This document shows positions 1 to 12,114 of a stretch of DNA of 64,000 nt, in pieces. Each line of letters starts with the position of its first letter. Within the stretch, counting starts at the first letter, position 1. Made by a program: the position numbers and the translations under genes. The DNA comes from Patagioenas fasciata (Eukaryota; Chordata; Aves; Columbiformes; Columbidae), in NCBI RefSeq assembly GCF_037038585.1, contig NC_092524.1:40806001-40870000 (forward strand), written 5' to 3'. The notes below the pieces were generated by a model. It had not been told where the DNA came from, did no database searches, and was given only the letters and a program-made list of their open reading frames with translations.

Positions 1-3000
1 TCATAATGTCTCTCTGGCCTTAACCCTGTAGTAGATTACACTACCCAAGGATGGCAATTCAAAGAGACAATTATATCTCAGGAAAAAAAAAAAAAGTTTA
101 ATTGAGATATTAAAAAAAATTCTGAACAGTAAAATTCTGGATATCTATGTTTTTAATGATCCGTAGCCTCCCTCTTTACCTGCATCCTTCTGCTTTCTTC
201 ACGAAGAAAACAGAAATATCCAAAACCAAGTACTACTATCATTTAACATTGGGAGTAACACAGAATCTGATGACATCCTAAGAACTAGAAAAAATTATGG
301 CAACTCCCTTTTACACCAGAGTGAGATTTGTTCTGTCACAAGCACCTTGTCATAACTATGCTACAACTACATCATTTTTCAGGAGTCTTAATCAGTCCAG
401 AAACTCTATAAGATTCCTCTACCAACAAAAAAAATACATCTGGGCATACTGCATCCAAAGTAGTACCCTCAGATTTTGACATTGCATTATAACTTCTCTA
501 TTGTTAATCAAAAGCAAACATCGAAAGAAGGTTAGATTAAGAGGATGGCAAGTATGTTGTATGAGTAATACTGCAGAATGCAAAGGTCAGACTAGGTGAT
601 CCAAAGGACTTTTTTCTCTGCTTCTAATATCTGTGATTCACTGACCTGCTGTTCTTCCAAAGGCACTTCAACTGTTCTGACTTCCTTGCCTCCACACATG
701 TAACCCAAAGAAAAAGCAGCCATGTGAGAGTCCAAAATACGAGGAGAAAATTCGGAAATATTGTACATGTAGAAAGTGATGATACACGTTTCAGATATAA
801 ATCAGGGGACAAATTTACAAAAGTAATTATCTGCCAAAAATGCAAATATATGCTTGCTGAGTTGTGCAAAAAAAATATATAACTGGATACTATTGAAAGT
901 CTGCATCTTAATGTCTAGAAATATGCTTGTAAATTCAGCACTCAGAATTTGTGGTTTTCACTGTATAAAGAACTGAGCCCCTCTGGATGGTTTCAGGTAA
1001 AATAAAGTGAGTATCAACTGGATGGATGGATGCATGCATGCATGCATAAATAACACTTTTGTTTTGAGGAAATGGCAATATAGTGAGATTATATAAATAA
1101 CAGCTGTGCTCAAAGCATTATTTTCAGTTCACAGATGTAACAGTGACACTAAAGCAGGGAAACAAAATGTTGCTCTTATTATGTATCATGCTTCACAGTA
1201 CCCACTGAAACACATTCTAACCAATTATAGCACTAAGCAGCTTGCTGAAAGAGAAGAGAGGAGGGAGTCTGAGAAGGATGAAAAAGAATTCCAGTACTCA
1301 GCGTAGTTGTGCAATGTACCTTCATTTAGAGAAGTACTAATGTACTGTGAAATACGCCTGTTGGTTTTTCAAGTGTTGCACACATTTGTAAATTTGTTGT
1401 CTCAGTCTGACAGTCCCACCCGAAGTACAAGGCAGTCAACTTTTTAGCTTTGGTTGAGTACTTCACATGTGAAGCAGAAGAAACAGAGATAGCCCCATAT
1501 CTTCTCATTTTCAGCAGTGGAATCTTACGTTTATCAAGATGCTTTTTAAAGGCTTGTTTTCAAGTTTCCTAAAAACATTCTCTACCCTTCAAAGTTTCTT
1601 TTCAGTTTGATCTTCAGTCCGCATTTATCCTTTCCTGTGCTGCTCTCCCCAGCTGCCACTGCCATCTCCCCTCAAAAAGAAGAGCTAATGGATGAATTTC
1701 TGCCCAAGGGAACTGTATGTGCTTCACTTTGGGTAACCCGCAATGCAATGAGGCACACTGTACTTTCTCTACTAGAACAGATTAGTTTACTCTAATTCTT
1801 TTCTTTTGCTTCATGTAACTCTACTCATAGCAGGGAATAAAAATTGCTAGGAGGTATTTAGTTTGGTATTTTGCTTTTGCTTGGCTGCTTGTAAAAGTCT
1901 GTCTCTGTTATCAGTATGTGATACAGCAAAGCCTTGTTAAGGTTACCATGTGTTTTGCATATTGGGATATAATACTTCATTATGTAAACTCAGCCCTCTT
2001 TGAGACTTCGGTCTGTAAAAAACTGCTCAATTACTGCAAAACATTCATGTTATGTTGAGGTTAAATTTCTTTAGACACCAAAAACTACACTTCTAGCTGG
2101 GAGCAAAATTGCTATAATTTGAACAGCACACAAGAAGTCCACCCAAAGATCAGTAACTTGGTTTCTTTCAGCTAAGTTCTCTAAAAGGTCTAATCTCATA
2201 CGCATTCCAAAAGCTTTCCTAACAAATACTAACTCTAGACAAAATGCAGTTATCAGTTTATTTGGGGTTTTGTTTAAAACAGACCCGTGAATGATATCAA
2301 CTTTTACAAAATAATAATGTTGTAGAGATTGTTGTAGGGAGATTTTTTAGAAAGGGGGAAAATAGCTCCATTGCTCTCAAGGCATAGAGAAAAAAAGGAC
2401 CAAACAAACACATTTCTCACTTTCCATGGGAAGGCTCATTCTCTAGGTTATAGAGTTCACCTTTGCCAAAACACTGACAATCCCCTAGCCCTGAAGCTGT
2501 AACACAAAACAGATAAAAATTGTGTGCCACATAGTGATGGAAAGAAATGAGAGGAACACAGAGAGAATGCATGTTTCTGCAATGTGATGTTTAGCATACT
2601 GACCAGTGATGGGAGAATAAGAACTAAGGTCTCAAGGTACATTTCCCATGTGATATAAAATAGCTGTGCTAGAAGCAAGAATCAGAATAAACGTGTCTCT
2701 GCTCCAGTATAGGCAAGTCTTAGCTTATAGAGCCATGACCCTCCCTTTCTTGCTTTCTGCTGCAGCTTTCTCTTCCCAAAGTGCAAAGGTAACATATGAC
2801 CTTGTTATGCTTCCCCATGGATCCTGAGCTGAGAGCAAGTAAGCTGATCATGAGGATCAGACTTTACGAGACACAGATTAAAAATCAAAATACTGCCAAA
2901 TCAAAACAATAAGCATATCCTTTGTCCCAGTACCTGTGAATATCCAGTGTAAGTTAAACTGCAGAGAATTACTGGTCACTGCAGTTGATCTTTAGTCCCC

Positions 3001-3009
3001 CAAGGGCAA
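1..3009. other. Unassigned AT-rich sequence, no gene seen
   Basis: I see no convincing exon, RNA gene or recognisable transposon. Reading frames here are 60-83 codons, with ordinary low-complexity composition, no protein motif and no matching splice-site framework. The only clear local structure is the short tetranucleotide repeat listed separately. It may be intergenic or intronic. Confidence 0.6.
1019..1047. repeat. Compound tetranucleotide microsatellite (GGAT)n(GCAT)n
   Basis: About three GGAT units run directly into four GCAT units. The GCAT part alternates and is self-complementary, so it could form a small hairpin. The copy number is low, so this is a marker-type repeat with no implied function. 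Confidence 0.85.
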
Positions 3010-3420
3010 AAAAGATGATTAAGGGAGTGGAGCACCTCCCTTACGAAGAAAGGCTGAGGGAGCTGGGTCTCTTTAGTTTGCAGAAGAGAAGACTGAGGGG
3101 TGACCTTATTAATGTTTATAAATATATAAAGGGTGAGTGTCACGAGGATGCAGCCAGGTTCTTCTCGGTAGCAAACAATAATAGGACAAGGGGTAATGGG
3201 ATCAAGCTGAAACACAAGAGGTTCCACTTAAATTTGAGAAAAAACTTCTTCTCAGTGAGGGTGACAGAGCACTGGAACAGGCTGCCCAGGGAGGTTGTGG
3301 AGTCTCCTTCCCTGGAGACATTCTCCTGTGCGACCTCACCTAGGCGTTCCTGCTCCAGCAGGGAGATTGGACTAGATGATCTTTTGAGGTCCCTTTCAAT
3401 CCCAAACATACTGTGATACT
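3010..3420 (+). mobile_element. CR1 LINE 3' end, plus strand, 5'-truncated
   Basis: The translation in one frame carries the C-terminal tail typical of CR1 ORF2: [12 protein letters not shown], then [26 protein letters not shown] and [16 protein letters not shown]. After the frame decays, the DNA shows the CR1 3' UTR signature (a block like GATTGGACTAGATGATC and a GGTCCCTTTCAATCCC block) and ends in two imperfect ACTGTGA units, the short terminal repeat expected of CR1. Endonuclease and reverse transcriptase are absent, as is usual for 5'-truncated CR1. From memory of the family, a short deletion seems to lie near 3320-3330, just after the SLE residues. It is a dead copy. Confidence 0.93.
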
Positions 3421-6400
3421 GTGAATATTACAGCTTTAATTTTAATATTTTCCCTTGTGATTGAGTAGCCATAGATGACTTCTACCACACCTGCTGTGGC
3501 AGTCTCTTCCCTATCACAGAACAGGAAAACACCACCCAGCTATCCCGTGGAGTGTGAACATACTGTGTGGAGACATCTTTTATCACTGTCATTCTGCCAC
3601 AACATTATTTCCTGTATTATTTGAGTGTATCAGGTCATCAGCTGTGGAGTCTTTTGTCAGAAACTTGGCTTTAACTAAACAAACACAAAAGATTACAGCC
3701 TCAATATTAAGGAATATCAGTGTAGGCAATCTGCTCCTGCCACCTGTTTTCCTACAACCATGTAGCTCTGTAACACACTATTACCATTGCTAGTAGCAAG
3801 CTATAAGCTTTGTACTGAATTTTCACAGCCTAAGGACTGAAGTTTGCCAGGTCTGCTCTCTCTGAGCTTTTCTGACCTGCCTGCAGCTTTGTTTTACTTG
3901 GTTTAGCTATAACACCAGTATTTGTAATTGTCTGTCACTAATTTATTTCATTATTTGTTTATCTTTGTATGATATCACCATAGTTTTACAGAGTTAGCAT
4001 AGTAATGCAGCATAGAGAATACAAGCCTGACATGTAAATAGAGGTCTTAGGAGATGAAGGCAGAGGATGTGGTGTGGAAAAGTACAGGCATGCAATGACA
4101 AAAAGTGGAGCACAGACTGGCTCTGGAGAACCCACAGCTGTAAACAGCTCCTCAGCAGTCCATTAAAGAAATGCAGACCTGGAGATGCCCAAAACTGAGC
4201 TCAGTGGTGACAAAGAGTACAAAGAAATGCTATCTAAATTACCACATATAGTAAACTGTGATAAACATGGGGACCTGCATACCAGCAAGGAAAGAACCAA
4301 GATGTACAAGCATGCTAGCTAACATATAAAAAGATCCAAGTGGACTCTACAGTGAAGAAGAAATCACCAACATGCGCATCACATCCCCTCTCATGGAAGG
4401 ACGCCAGGTGCTGACAACTCCATGTAATGCTCCTCACTTCCCTCCACCAGAATGAAAACACTGAAACTAGGACCCAGAGGAGCAGAGAAAATATGAGTAT
4501 AACATCAGGAACAGAGGTAGAAACTGTGTGCATGTATAACATTTTTAACTGTCTTCTTTCTGTTTTTGCTGTAGTAACCAGATCTGGATTAACAATTATT
4601 AAATTCTTAAATTTCAGTTATCTAATAATACATTTTTGGCTTTCTATATGTTTATGCATTATGTATACCTCAGATGTGCTTACTTTTTGCCCATTAAACA
4701 AAATTTTGTGCATAATGTGCTGGGTTCTGAGAGTTGAGGTCTCTCTGGAAGTAGCTCCATGGGTTATACTAGATCTCTGCTGCTAAGGGCAGGAATTCAA
4801 GTAAGAAGAAGGAATTCAAGTAAAAACAAACAAACAAACAAAAACAAACAAACTCAAAACAAAGAAATGAAAATAATTTCCTACTGCATAAATGCCAAAT
4901 TCAGATAAATATTAAAATTCAGGCTCCCCCTTCCAACATTACTGAATTTGCATGGTAGCTATTTTACTTGCTATACTTTATTAAGATAATTTATTTCTCT
5001 TTTCAGCAGATATTTAAGTTTTTAAAAATTCTGCCGTAAAGCAATACCACCTAACCAGCTTAGCTTATTTTCCTGCACCAGAATATCCATAACTGGATGG
5101 CGATCCCCTAAAATGTGTTTTGATATAGAATCAAGAGGAACTGCAGTTCTGAGAATTCTTCTGCAAGTGTCAATGATAATACAGCTGGAAATACTTTATT
5201 CTGGGCCTAATGTTCTAGCAAAGAGAATCTCCTCAAAAGTACTCTGCTAACATTTATGTCACAGCATGCATGGCAGGGCTGATGGAATGAAACAATCCAT
5301 GGACTAGTTTTATCCTGCTGGGCAAATTTTTATCGCTGTGAGCTGAAATCCAAAAGTGATTAGCATACCAGAAAGACACGTGGTGCCACCCCTAGTTCTT
5401 TGTTAGAAAAGACAAGCTTCATTTTAGGTAGTATTTAAAAAATTTTGGAACAAGGAAGGCTGATGAAAACCCTTGCAGCAGTGAAGCACAATGTCAGCCC
5501 TGGAACCAGTAGGGGAGCCTCAGATTTCTCAGTCACTGCTTACCAGAGGAAAGAGAGCACAAACCCCTGCTTTAACAAAATTCACAGTTGGAGAAGAAAA
5601 TAAGCCAACATTTTTTGTTAATCTTTGCACCTTCTGTAGTCATTTGCATGAACATAACGTGGTGCAAAATCACCCTGACAGCTGAGGAAAGAGAATTTTA
5701 AATTGTAGCCTTCTTTACTGTTTTTTAACAAAATAAAAGTACGTCACTGTCTCTGGAGAAAAGGTCAAATGCTTCAAAAGCATGCACTTACATTCAGATA
5801 CACAGTTAGGTGCTACCTAAAACTTTAAGCCTCTAACTTTGGCCTCAGAGGAGTGCAGGTTCCTCATACAACCAGAGCGGGAGGCAAGTGTTCTTGAAGA
5901 ATCATTCAGAACACTTAAATTAAACCTAGGCTTATTTGGGTACCTTTAATCACCCACTAGATAGAGGACACATGGAACTGAGGTGTCAAATGCAGATACA
6001 TTAACAGGCTTCAACTGCAGGCAATGAAAATACAGGGTGTTTCAAAAAGATGGATCCAATTACTTAATACTGCTTTGAAATTGGGTCCACCTTTTCCAAA
6101 CACCCTGCACTTCCTTCTTTCTGCCACCATAGTGTAAACACACATTCATCCCACTCTGAATGAGAAGAAATTGCATGCAGCACTTGCATCTTTTTTGTCC
6201 TTTAACCACACAAGCTGGAGATGGAAAATGTTTATAAATTCCCATTTTACAATATGTAATTAATGTTTAGCTGTTTCAATCAGTGGTAGTGTATTCTTTC
6301 CTTTGGAAGTTGTTTTACAGCATAAAGGTTCTTACAAAAAAAGGAGATTTTCATCTCTGTTTTCTTTATTTAATGTAATTGCAAAACACATTCCTTTCTA

Positions 6401-8141
6401 TCATGGAAAATAATTCCAGCAGTTTCTGATGTGCTCATAAGCATAACCTACATTTTCAGAAACATATTCGCATGTAGTCAATCACTTGTATCAGTTATAA
6501 TTTAGAAAATTTAAGTTTTTTATCATTTCTCCTTCTACTTACCAAAGAAGCATATTTCTTTTCACCCATCACTTATCATTTGCTCAAAACACAGTGTTAC
6601 TATGAGCACTGCTTGAATTCCTCCCCCTTTAGTTTCCTTACATAGAGAAATGTTGAATGCCTGTAAAATGGAGGCGTACCTGTAAACTGGAGTAGGTTAT
6701 ATATGGTATAGTGTCTGGTTATAGTTAATGTTTCTCATAAAGCCTTTCTGTACAACCATTTACAGATCATACCATATCTACATAATCAGGTGAAAATCTT
6801 CTCAATAGAGTAATTTAAAGCGCAAGAATCAGCTTTTCCCCTAATACTCACTTTAAACCACCTCCCCCTATCTCACCTACCTTTACATGTGTGCTCATGT
6901 GAACCTCCAGGTCTCCTGCTCCACACTGAGAGCAGTGGTTCCAATTCCAAACATTCAGGGTTTGCACAGCTAGTGTAATAGTTCCCCCTTCATTCTTTAT
7001 CCTATAGGACAAGGCACTGATCCTGTTGACATTTAATTTCTCTCTAATGAAAGCTACTCTTTATGAATAACATTCATAAAGTATGTCTATGCATAGTATT
7101 CATAGTATGCTTACGTTACTCAGATAAGCACTAATATGTAACATAAAGGATACATCAGGACTGCAATCTACTGTTAGACGGTACCAGATAAACAGCATAT
7201 CAAGAATTACATTTAAGGATAGTACAGAATATCCTACATTCCCAGAGAAACCTTCTTATATTGTTACCAGTGTCAGTATATCCAGGATATTATTTTAGCC
7301 TTCTTTTCCATCATTCCATCATTATGTTACGGATGATCAAATGCCTGCAGTATGATACTGCATGAAATGATGCAGACTCATTTAAGACAATATGGTGATA
7401 ATACTGACATAATTATTTCTGACACAGGATAGGAATATTCCTTTCTCTGCTATTAATATTTGCTTTTTTAAAAATCCAGGTCCTTTATCAGCTCAGAGTT
7501 TTCACATAACTGAAATTAGCAGCATTAATCTTCTATTCTGCAATAAAACACATGTATAAAAATTACACAGCACTAGCCTTAATACCATCCATTTTCCAAT
7601 TCAAATGCTAAACTAGACTCATACACTGCTGCTTGGACACATTAGTCTAGCATGGCAGAACTGCCACTATAGCAGGAAAATGCTTTTCTTTTGTGCCTTG
7701 ACTCTTTTTTTAAGTCAGCTGAAGATCATGTTATTTCTTCACATTTTAAACACTTAAAAAAAAAAAAGGAGATGTGGGATATGGGAAAAACAGCCATTTT
7801 CTTTTTTCTAAAGAGTGCATTAAAAGATTAGCAGCACACAGGAGGAAAAGCACAACAATGCTGTAAAATAACCCAGTGTCCTGTATTCAAAAATGAAGAA
7901 GATTAATACAAATTCATTCCATTAGGTTAGCTTGCTTTTCTTTTCACAGATACTGGCAGACAGGATTTGCATAAAGTAGAACTTCAGTTTTGCTTTACCA
8001 TTTTCTGACATTCTGAGCCTAACAAAGGCTGCCTACGATTTCCAGGTCTTTCTGCCCTTCAAGTAAACTGTAATAAGCAAAGAGAAGCTGCACACAAGGG
8101 CATCTGCATTAAAACACTGCTCTTCCTGCAACAGGAGGAGA
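3421..8141. other. Unassigned sequence between CR1 and the CTCF-like site
   Basis: I find no gene. Frames of up to 119 codons (4427-4786 plus) look like random AT-rich translation. A frame beginning at 5491 (MSALEPVGEPQ...) has fairly protein-like composition but no supporting splice sites or motif. ATTTGCAT octamers occur at 4946, 5642 and 7965. The rest is unique-looking AT-rich DNA. Confidence 0.55.
4792..4853. repeat. Short direct repeat followed by (AAAC)n
   Basis: The 13-mer GGAATTCAAGTAA occurs at 4792-4804 and again at 4811-4823, a 19-base period that indicates a local slippage duplication. It leads straight into an AAAC-type microsatellite at 4822-4853. This is simple sequence only. 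Confidence 0.85.
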
Positions 8142-8155
8142 TTGCCATCTACTGG
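8142..8155 (-). promoter_or_regulatory. CTCF-like binding motif
   Basis: The minus strand reads CCAGTAGATGGCAA, which agrees with 13 of 14 positions of the commonly used CTCF core CCASYAGRKGGCRS; the mismatch is the last base. The surrounding sequence is AT-rich, so the match is not a by-product of GC content. It points the same way as the two CTCF-like matches in the CpG island near 22.5-22.85 kb. Occupancy cannot be judged from sequence. Confidence 0.5.
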
Positions 8156-8397
8156 TCTCTGACCCCTACATGAAGCCAGGTAAAGGGTATTGAGTGAGGA
8201 TCTCTGCAGTAACTTCCTTTAAAGCAGACGATATTTTTCCTCTCACCATTCTTCAGAAGCATATTCAAAGCATAAATTTGCATAAATAAGTATTTATTTG
8301 AAAATAAAGTCAGGCTATGTGGTCATCTGTTCCAATCTAGCTGTGCAGGGAGTTGATGATGGCAAATAGCATCTGTACGATATAAAGTTCTGTCATT

Positions 8398-8871
8398 TCA
8401 AAGATATGGCCAAAAGACAGCGGTATAATAGCATAGTGATTCTGATATATGTATGGACCACATCATACATTTCTGCTGAAAAGTGATCCTTCTGAATAGT
8501 GAATTTCGGAAAAGCGATCCTTTCTGTTTTGGCAGAAAAGTGTAAGCAGTGAAGCAGAACTGTGCCGACAACCTGAGGATGTGCTGTGTCTGCATGGCGG
8601 CACATGGAAGTCTTGCAAGTTTCTGCATTGCTTTGGTACCCTCCCTACAGCAGTGTGGCTTTTGGCACAGGGCATCATGCGTGCTGCAGAATAAACTCAG
8701 CCCCACCACTGTGCCTGCCAGGTAACGTCCCATTCTTGGGCAGTATTGCATAAAAACACCCATGACATCGTGCTTCTGCATAAGAGATTCCTCCTCACAA
8801 CTGCTCAGCTCATCCCTCTTTTGGGCATTGTGTCTTTCTTGCAATGCTGACAGAAAGGCATGGATGCCCAT
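8398..8871 (-). other. Unexplained 157-codon open frame, not recognised
   Basis: This is the longest ATG-initiated frame outside the CR1 and the CpG domains. It starts MGIHAFLSALQER, has a cysteine-containing middle, and ends in an aromatic-rich tail. The 5' two thirds (about 8540-8870) has higher GC than its surroundings, with several CpGs. Two shorter minus-strand frames also stay open across it. That is more consistent with a stop-poor composition, or a decayed unknown repeat, than with selection on one frame. I see no signal peptide, no known domain and no splice sites that settle the matter. Its coding status is unknown and I lean towards non-coding. Confidence 0.2.
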
Positions 8872-10091
8872 TCACTTTCTACTAGGTTAAATTGCCCGTG
8901 TAAATTAGGACAGTGCTAAAATACTGCACTGTGAACACAAGCAGCTGACACAAGCACATACTCCCTCTCACTAGCTCTGCTCAGACCCACTGCCTCTCAC
9001 AAGGAAGACAGTAGAGCAGCACTTAAATTGCAACACGGCAATTGGCCATGGGATATTTTTCGGAGTCCTGGGAGAGAAGTGTGAAACAGGACTGTGGTCC
9101 TGCTTTGTTCCCGCAGAGCTGCACACAGGCTGCACAAACACAGGCTAACGCACATGCTGCCCTGCGCTGATGCATCACACTTCTCTGTCAGTTTTCTAGT
9201 CCAACAGAAAAAAAGCCTTGAGATGGCACAGAAAGCTTTCAAACAGGAATATAGGCATAATGTAGGTATAGATGGTATAAAATCATGAAAAAAAAATATT
9301 TTGCATGATAAAAGTCTAAGGGAGCAAGGCACATGAATGGCTATACGCACACAGCAGCCCGTGACCACATTCTGCTGCACTACCAATAAATACAAGTCTT
9401 GAAACGCCTAATACTCAGGAGTAGCCCATTACTCCAAGGTACCCGAGAGCTTAACTCTGCATCCTCTGCCACCCAGCCCTCTTCTCTGGTGTCTGTGATC
9501 TCCCTCAAGAAGCTGCCAGGCAGAGAAGCAGGCTGAGAGAACTGAAAACCAGAAATTATTTCTTGACCATTCTGGTAGCTAATTCAGATGTAAAGCAGTT
9601 AATCACTAAATGGAGTACTCTCTACATTACCTTCAGTTTCGTAGAAGCATGAGCCTAAAATAGTGTGTGTGTGCACGAACATGTGCATCTGTATAGCTTG
9701 GAATTTCTGGTTTAGCATTTGTTTTCTGTCTAGAGCAGTACATTTTGAGAAAGCAGACTCTCAAGAAACAGGCATTTCCATGCAAAAGTTAAAGGAAATA
9801 TTTCACTGATACAAAAAATGTTTTGAGTAATTATTTTCCTTATTTTTCAACCACTGAGGCAAAAATCCAGGAAACTGAAATCCTGTTTTAATATAAATTT
9901 CAATCCAGAAGGCAATGCTGCCTTCTCTTCCTTAAAACATTGTTCAAAATTCTTAATGCCACAGTGAACTAGAATTCATGTTTGCAGTCATTTCTCTGAA
10001 ACTATTCCATCTCTTTCCTAATCAGTATGCTGCATGCCTGCATATTTAGACATATCCCTTAGACTGATTCCTTCCTCCCAGATGAATTGTT
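8872..10091. other. Unassigned sequence, slightly GC-enriched at 8.9-9.2 kb
   Basis: A 132-codon minus-strand frame (8997-9395) and a 64-codon plus-strand frame overlap here in opposite directions, so neither is credible alone. Together with the 157-codon frame next door this makes a roughly 1 kb patch of unusually stop-poor, moderately GC-rich DNA. It could be an old, unrecognised repeat or a transcribed exon. No family signature is visible. Confidence 0.4.
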
Positions 10092-10164
10092 TAACATTTT
10101 TCTACATTAAAATGCATTTGCTACCTGATAGTTCAGTTACTTAAATGATCCAGAATCTTCTGTG
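10092..10164 (-). repeat. Probable very old CR1-like remnant, minus strand
   Basis: The stretch TTTCTACATTAAAATGCAT, followed about 40 bases later by ATGATCCAGAATCTTCTGTG, resembles in order and spacing the reverse complement of a region inside ORF2 of old CR1 families in birds and turtles. The comparison is from memory and the identity is low. No reading frame survives. If wrong, this is ordinary AT-rich sequence. Confidence 0.4.
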
Positions 10165-12030
10165 TTTTGGTTGGGTTTTTTTTTTCCTTCAGAAAACAAA
10201 AAATACATAAATAAATATAATAAAAACAACAGTAAATATTACAAAAATCAATTTTTAGAAAGGTTTCCAACAGCTTCTATTTGTTATTCATTATTTTCTC
10301 TTGGATAAGGTCAGAATGCTCTTTCTCATTAGAAACTAAAATTAATACTTTGAATAAATGTGGCTGTAATAATATCAAAGACAATTCTAAAATAATGTAG
10401 TCAGATACAAATTGAGTGGATGTACTTCTCTCAGTTTTGCAAGTGTGCATTTACTATCTGTAAGTAAAGCGTAAGATCATCAAGGACCCATCTTTATGCA
10501 AATGATTTGCAGTTTTAGAATTGGCTTAGAAGAGCAATGTAACACTATCTTCTAAATGTGCATCTAACCAGAACTTACGTATTACAGTGAAATACCTTTG
10601 TTAACAAACAGATAAAGACACAATAAATCCAAGTCCTGCCCTATGTTGATCCCATACGAGGTATATTTAAAACGTGTTTTCAGAGACATTTTTATTCTAG
10701 AGGAAAACAATTTATATTGTGGTGCCCTGTTATCTGATTAGGCTGAGATTGTATTAATCCATCTAATGCACTGCTTCTCTACCTGACTTTTCATTTACAG
10801 CAGTGCAAGTCTTGTTTCCACTGCCTTCTCAATTTATAACAATAAGAAAGCTTTCCTTTACTTAGAATTTATTAAAGGGCAGAAACAGAGAAAATTATAT
10901 CAGTCACCCAACAAATTAAGTAGTAAATTGCTTTATGGAACATATGTAGCTCCACCAACCAGACCAAGACCTCTGCTGCCCTGTTTTCAAATGGCTCTCC
11001 AAATTCATGTTCACCTGATTGTGTTGCAGCTTTTTTCAAGGTGAGTGACATTAACTTTTGTGCACCAAAGGGGTTATTGGCCTTCTTAAAACTTAATACA
11101 AATACTACACAAACACTATTCTGGTCATCCCAGTGCCCCTAAAAAGCCTGGAGCATATTTTAATGACCAAATTTCCTCCATGCCTTTACAAAGGTGTTGG
11201 GTTTTCTTTGAATCTTGCTGTTTTGATTTCTTATCACAAAGCCTTCCCTATGACATGTTATCACTGGCAAGTGTTGCAGGATGGAGCAAGTTATAATTTC
11301 TTATATTTATACTCTCTACTTTAATCAGAATGACATTTATATAAACCCCTCTTTCTAGAATTTATCCTGCCTTTCCAGAGCTATCAGATCTATAAGCTGA
11401 ATCATTCTTTAATACGTGTGTGCTGCACACTCCCTTTCCTCCAATACAGCCTTGCAGAAAGATCTTGGTAGGAACACATGCCCCCTCTGTGTTCAGTGTA
11501 ACTAGACGGGACCCCACTGTGTACAGAAGTCCAACCATACATTATCCTTCTTTCATACAGCAGTTCAGCAATCAAACAGTTCGCAGATTGCTGCTGCCCA
11601 GTCAGCTGTGTTTTTCAGTTCATGCTAGTTCACAGCAGCATTACTGGATGCCCCTCTCTGAACATCGTCAGGGTTTTCGAGATGTTACCTACCAGTCTAT
11701 TATACTGCAGCTCCTCTTATTGCAGTATCTCAATATTTATTTGCTTTAGACCCACACTCCTTTAAGACTGGAAAATAAAAGAGGAAGAGTGTGGGCACAA
11801 GAGAGAAATAATCGCACTGCCACTCAGAGGTCTCAGACAGAACAAGGCAGGAGTCGATGTATCCAGCATTTTAAATTAGCATCCATCTCACTTCATCGTA
11901 TTTCTCAGTACTGTTTGCAGCACAAATCACGTAGTTCTACAAAGGACACACAAGGATTAGAAAAACAGAGGGAAATATATGCCTCTGTGTGAATGACATG
12001 GAGATTAGGAGCTGACTTGCGTCTGAAGGG
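10165..12030. other. Unassigned sequence with a conserved-element-like tract
   Basis: No gene is seen. The interval 10490-10812 contains a perfect octamer ATGCAAAT (10496-10503), an ATCTGATTAGGC block and an ATTAATCCATCTAATGCA block. This is the texture of vertebrate enhancers rich in homeodomain and POU sites, but composition alone can produce it. Frames of 109 codons (11420-11749) and below have no motif or splice support. Confidence 0.4.
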
Positions 12031-12114
12031 ACAGAGCTTCAGCTGGTATAAACTGGCCTGATTTTATTGACATCAGCGAAGCTACGTTATTTACACCAGC
12101 TTAGGATCTCGCTC
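12031..12114. repeat. Ancient imperfect palindromic repeat, copy A
   Basis: The left arm has AGCTGGTATAAA and the right arm has TTTACACCAGCT, nearly exact reverse complements about 40 bases apart. The outer flanks (ACAGAGCTTC and AGGATCTCGCTC) are more decayed. The right arm continues into AGGATCTCGC, the kind of end I associate with an old amniote palindromic family of the form GATTTACACCAGCTGAGGATCTGGCC. I cannot name the family with certainty. Two other clear copies are at 31750 and 59358. Confidence 0.55.

Noticed and set aside
9223-9240. AGATGGCAC block as a further CTCF site
   Set aside because: Only about 11 of 14 core positions match and the CCASY half is mostly missing.
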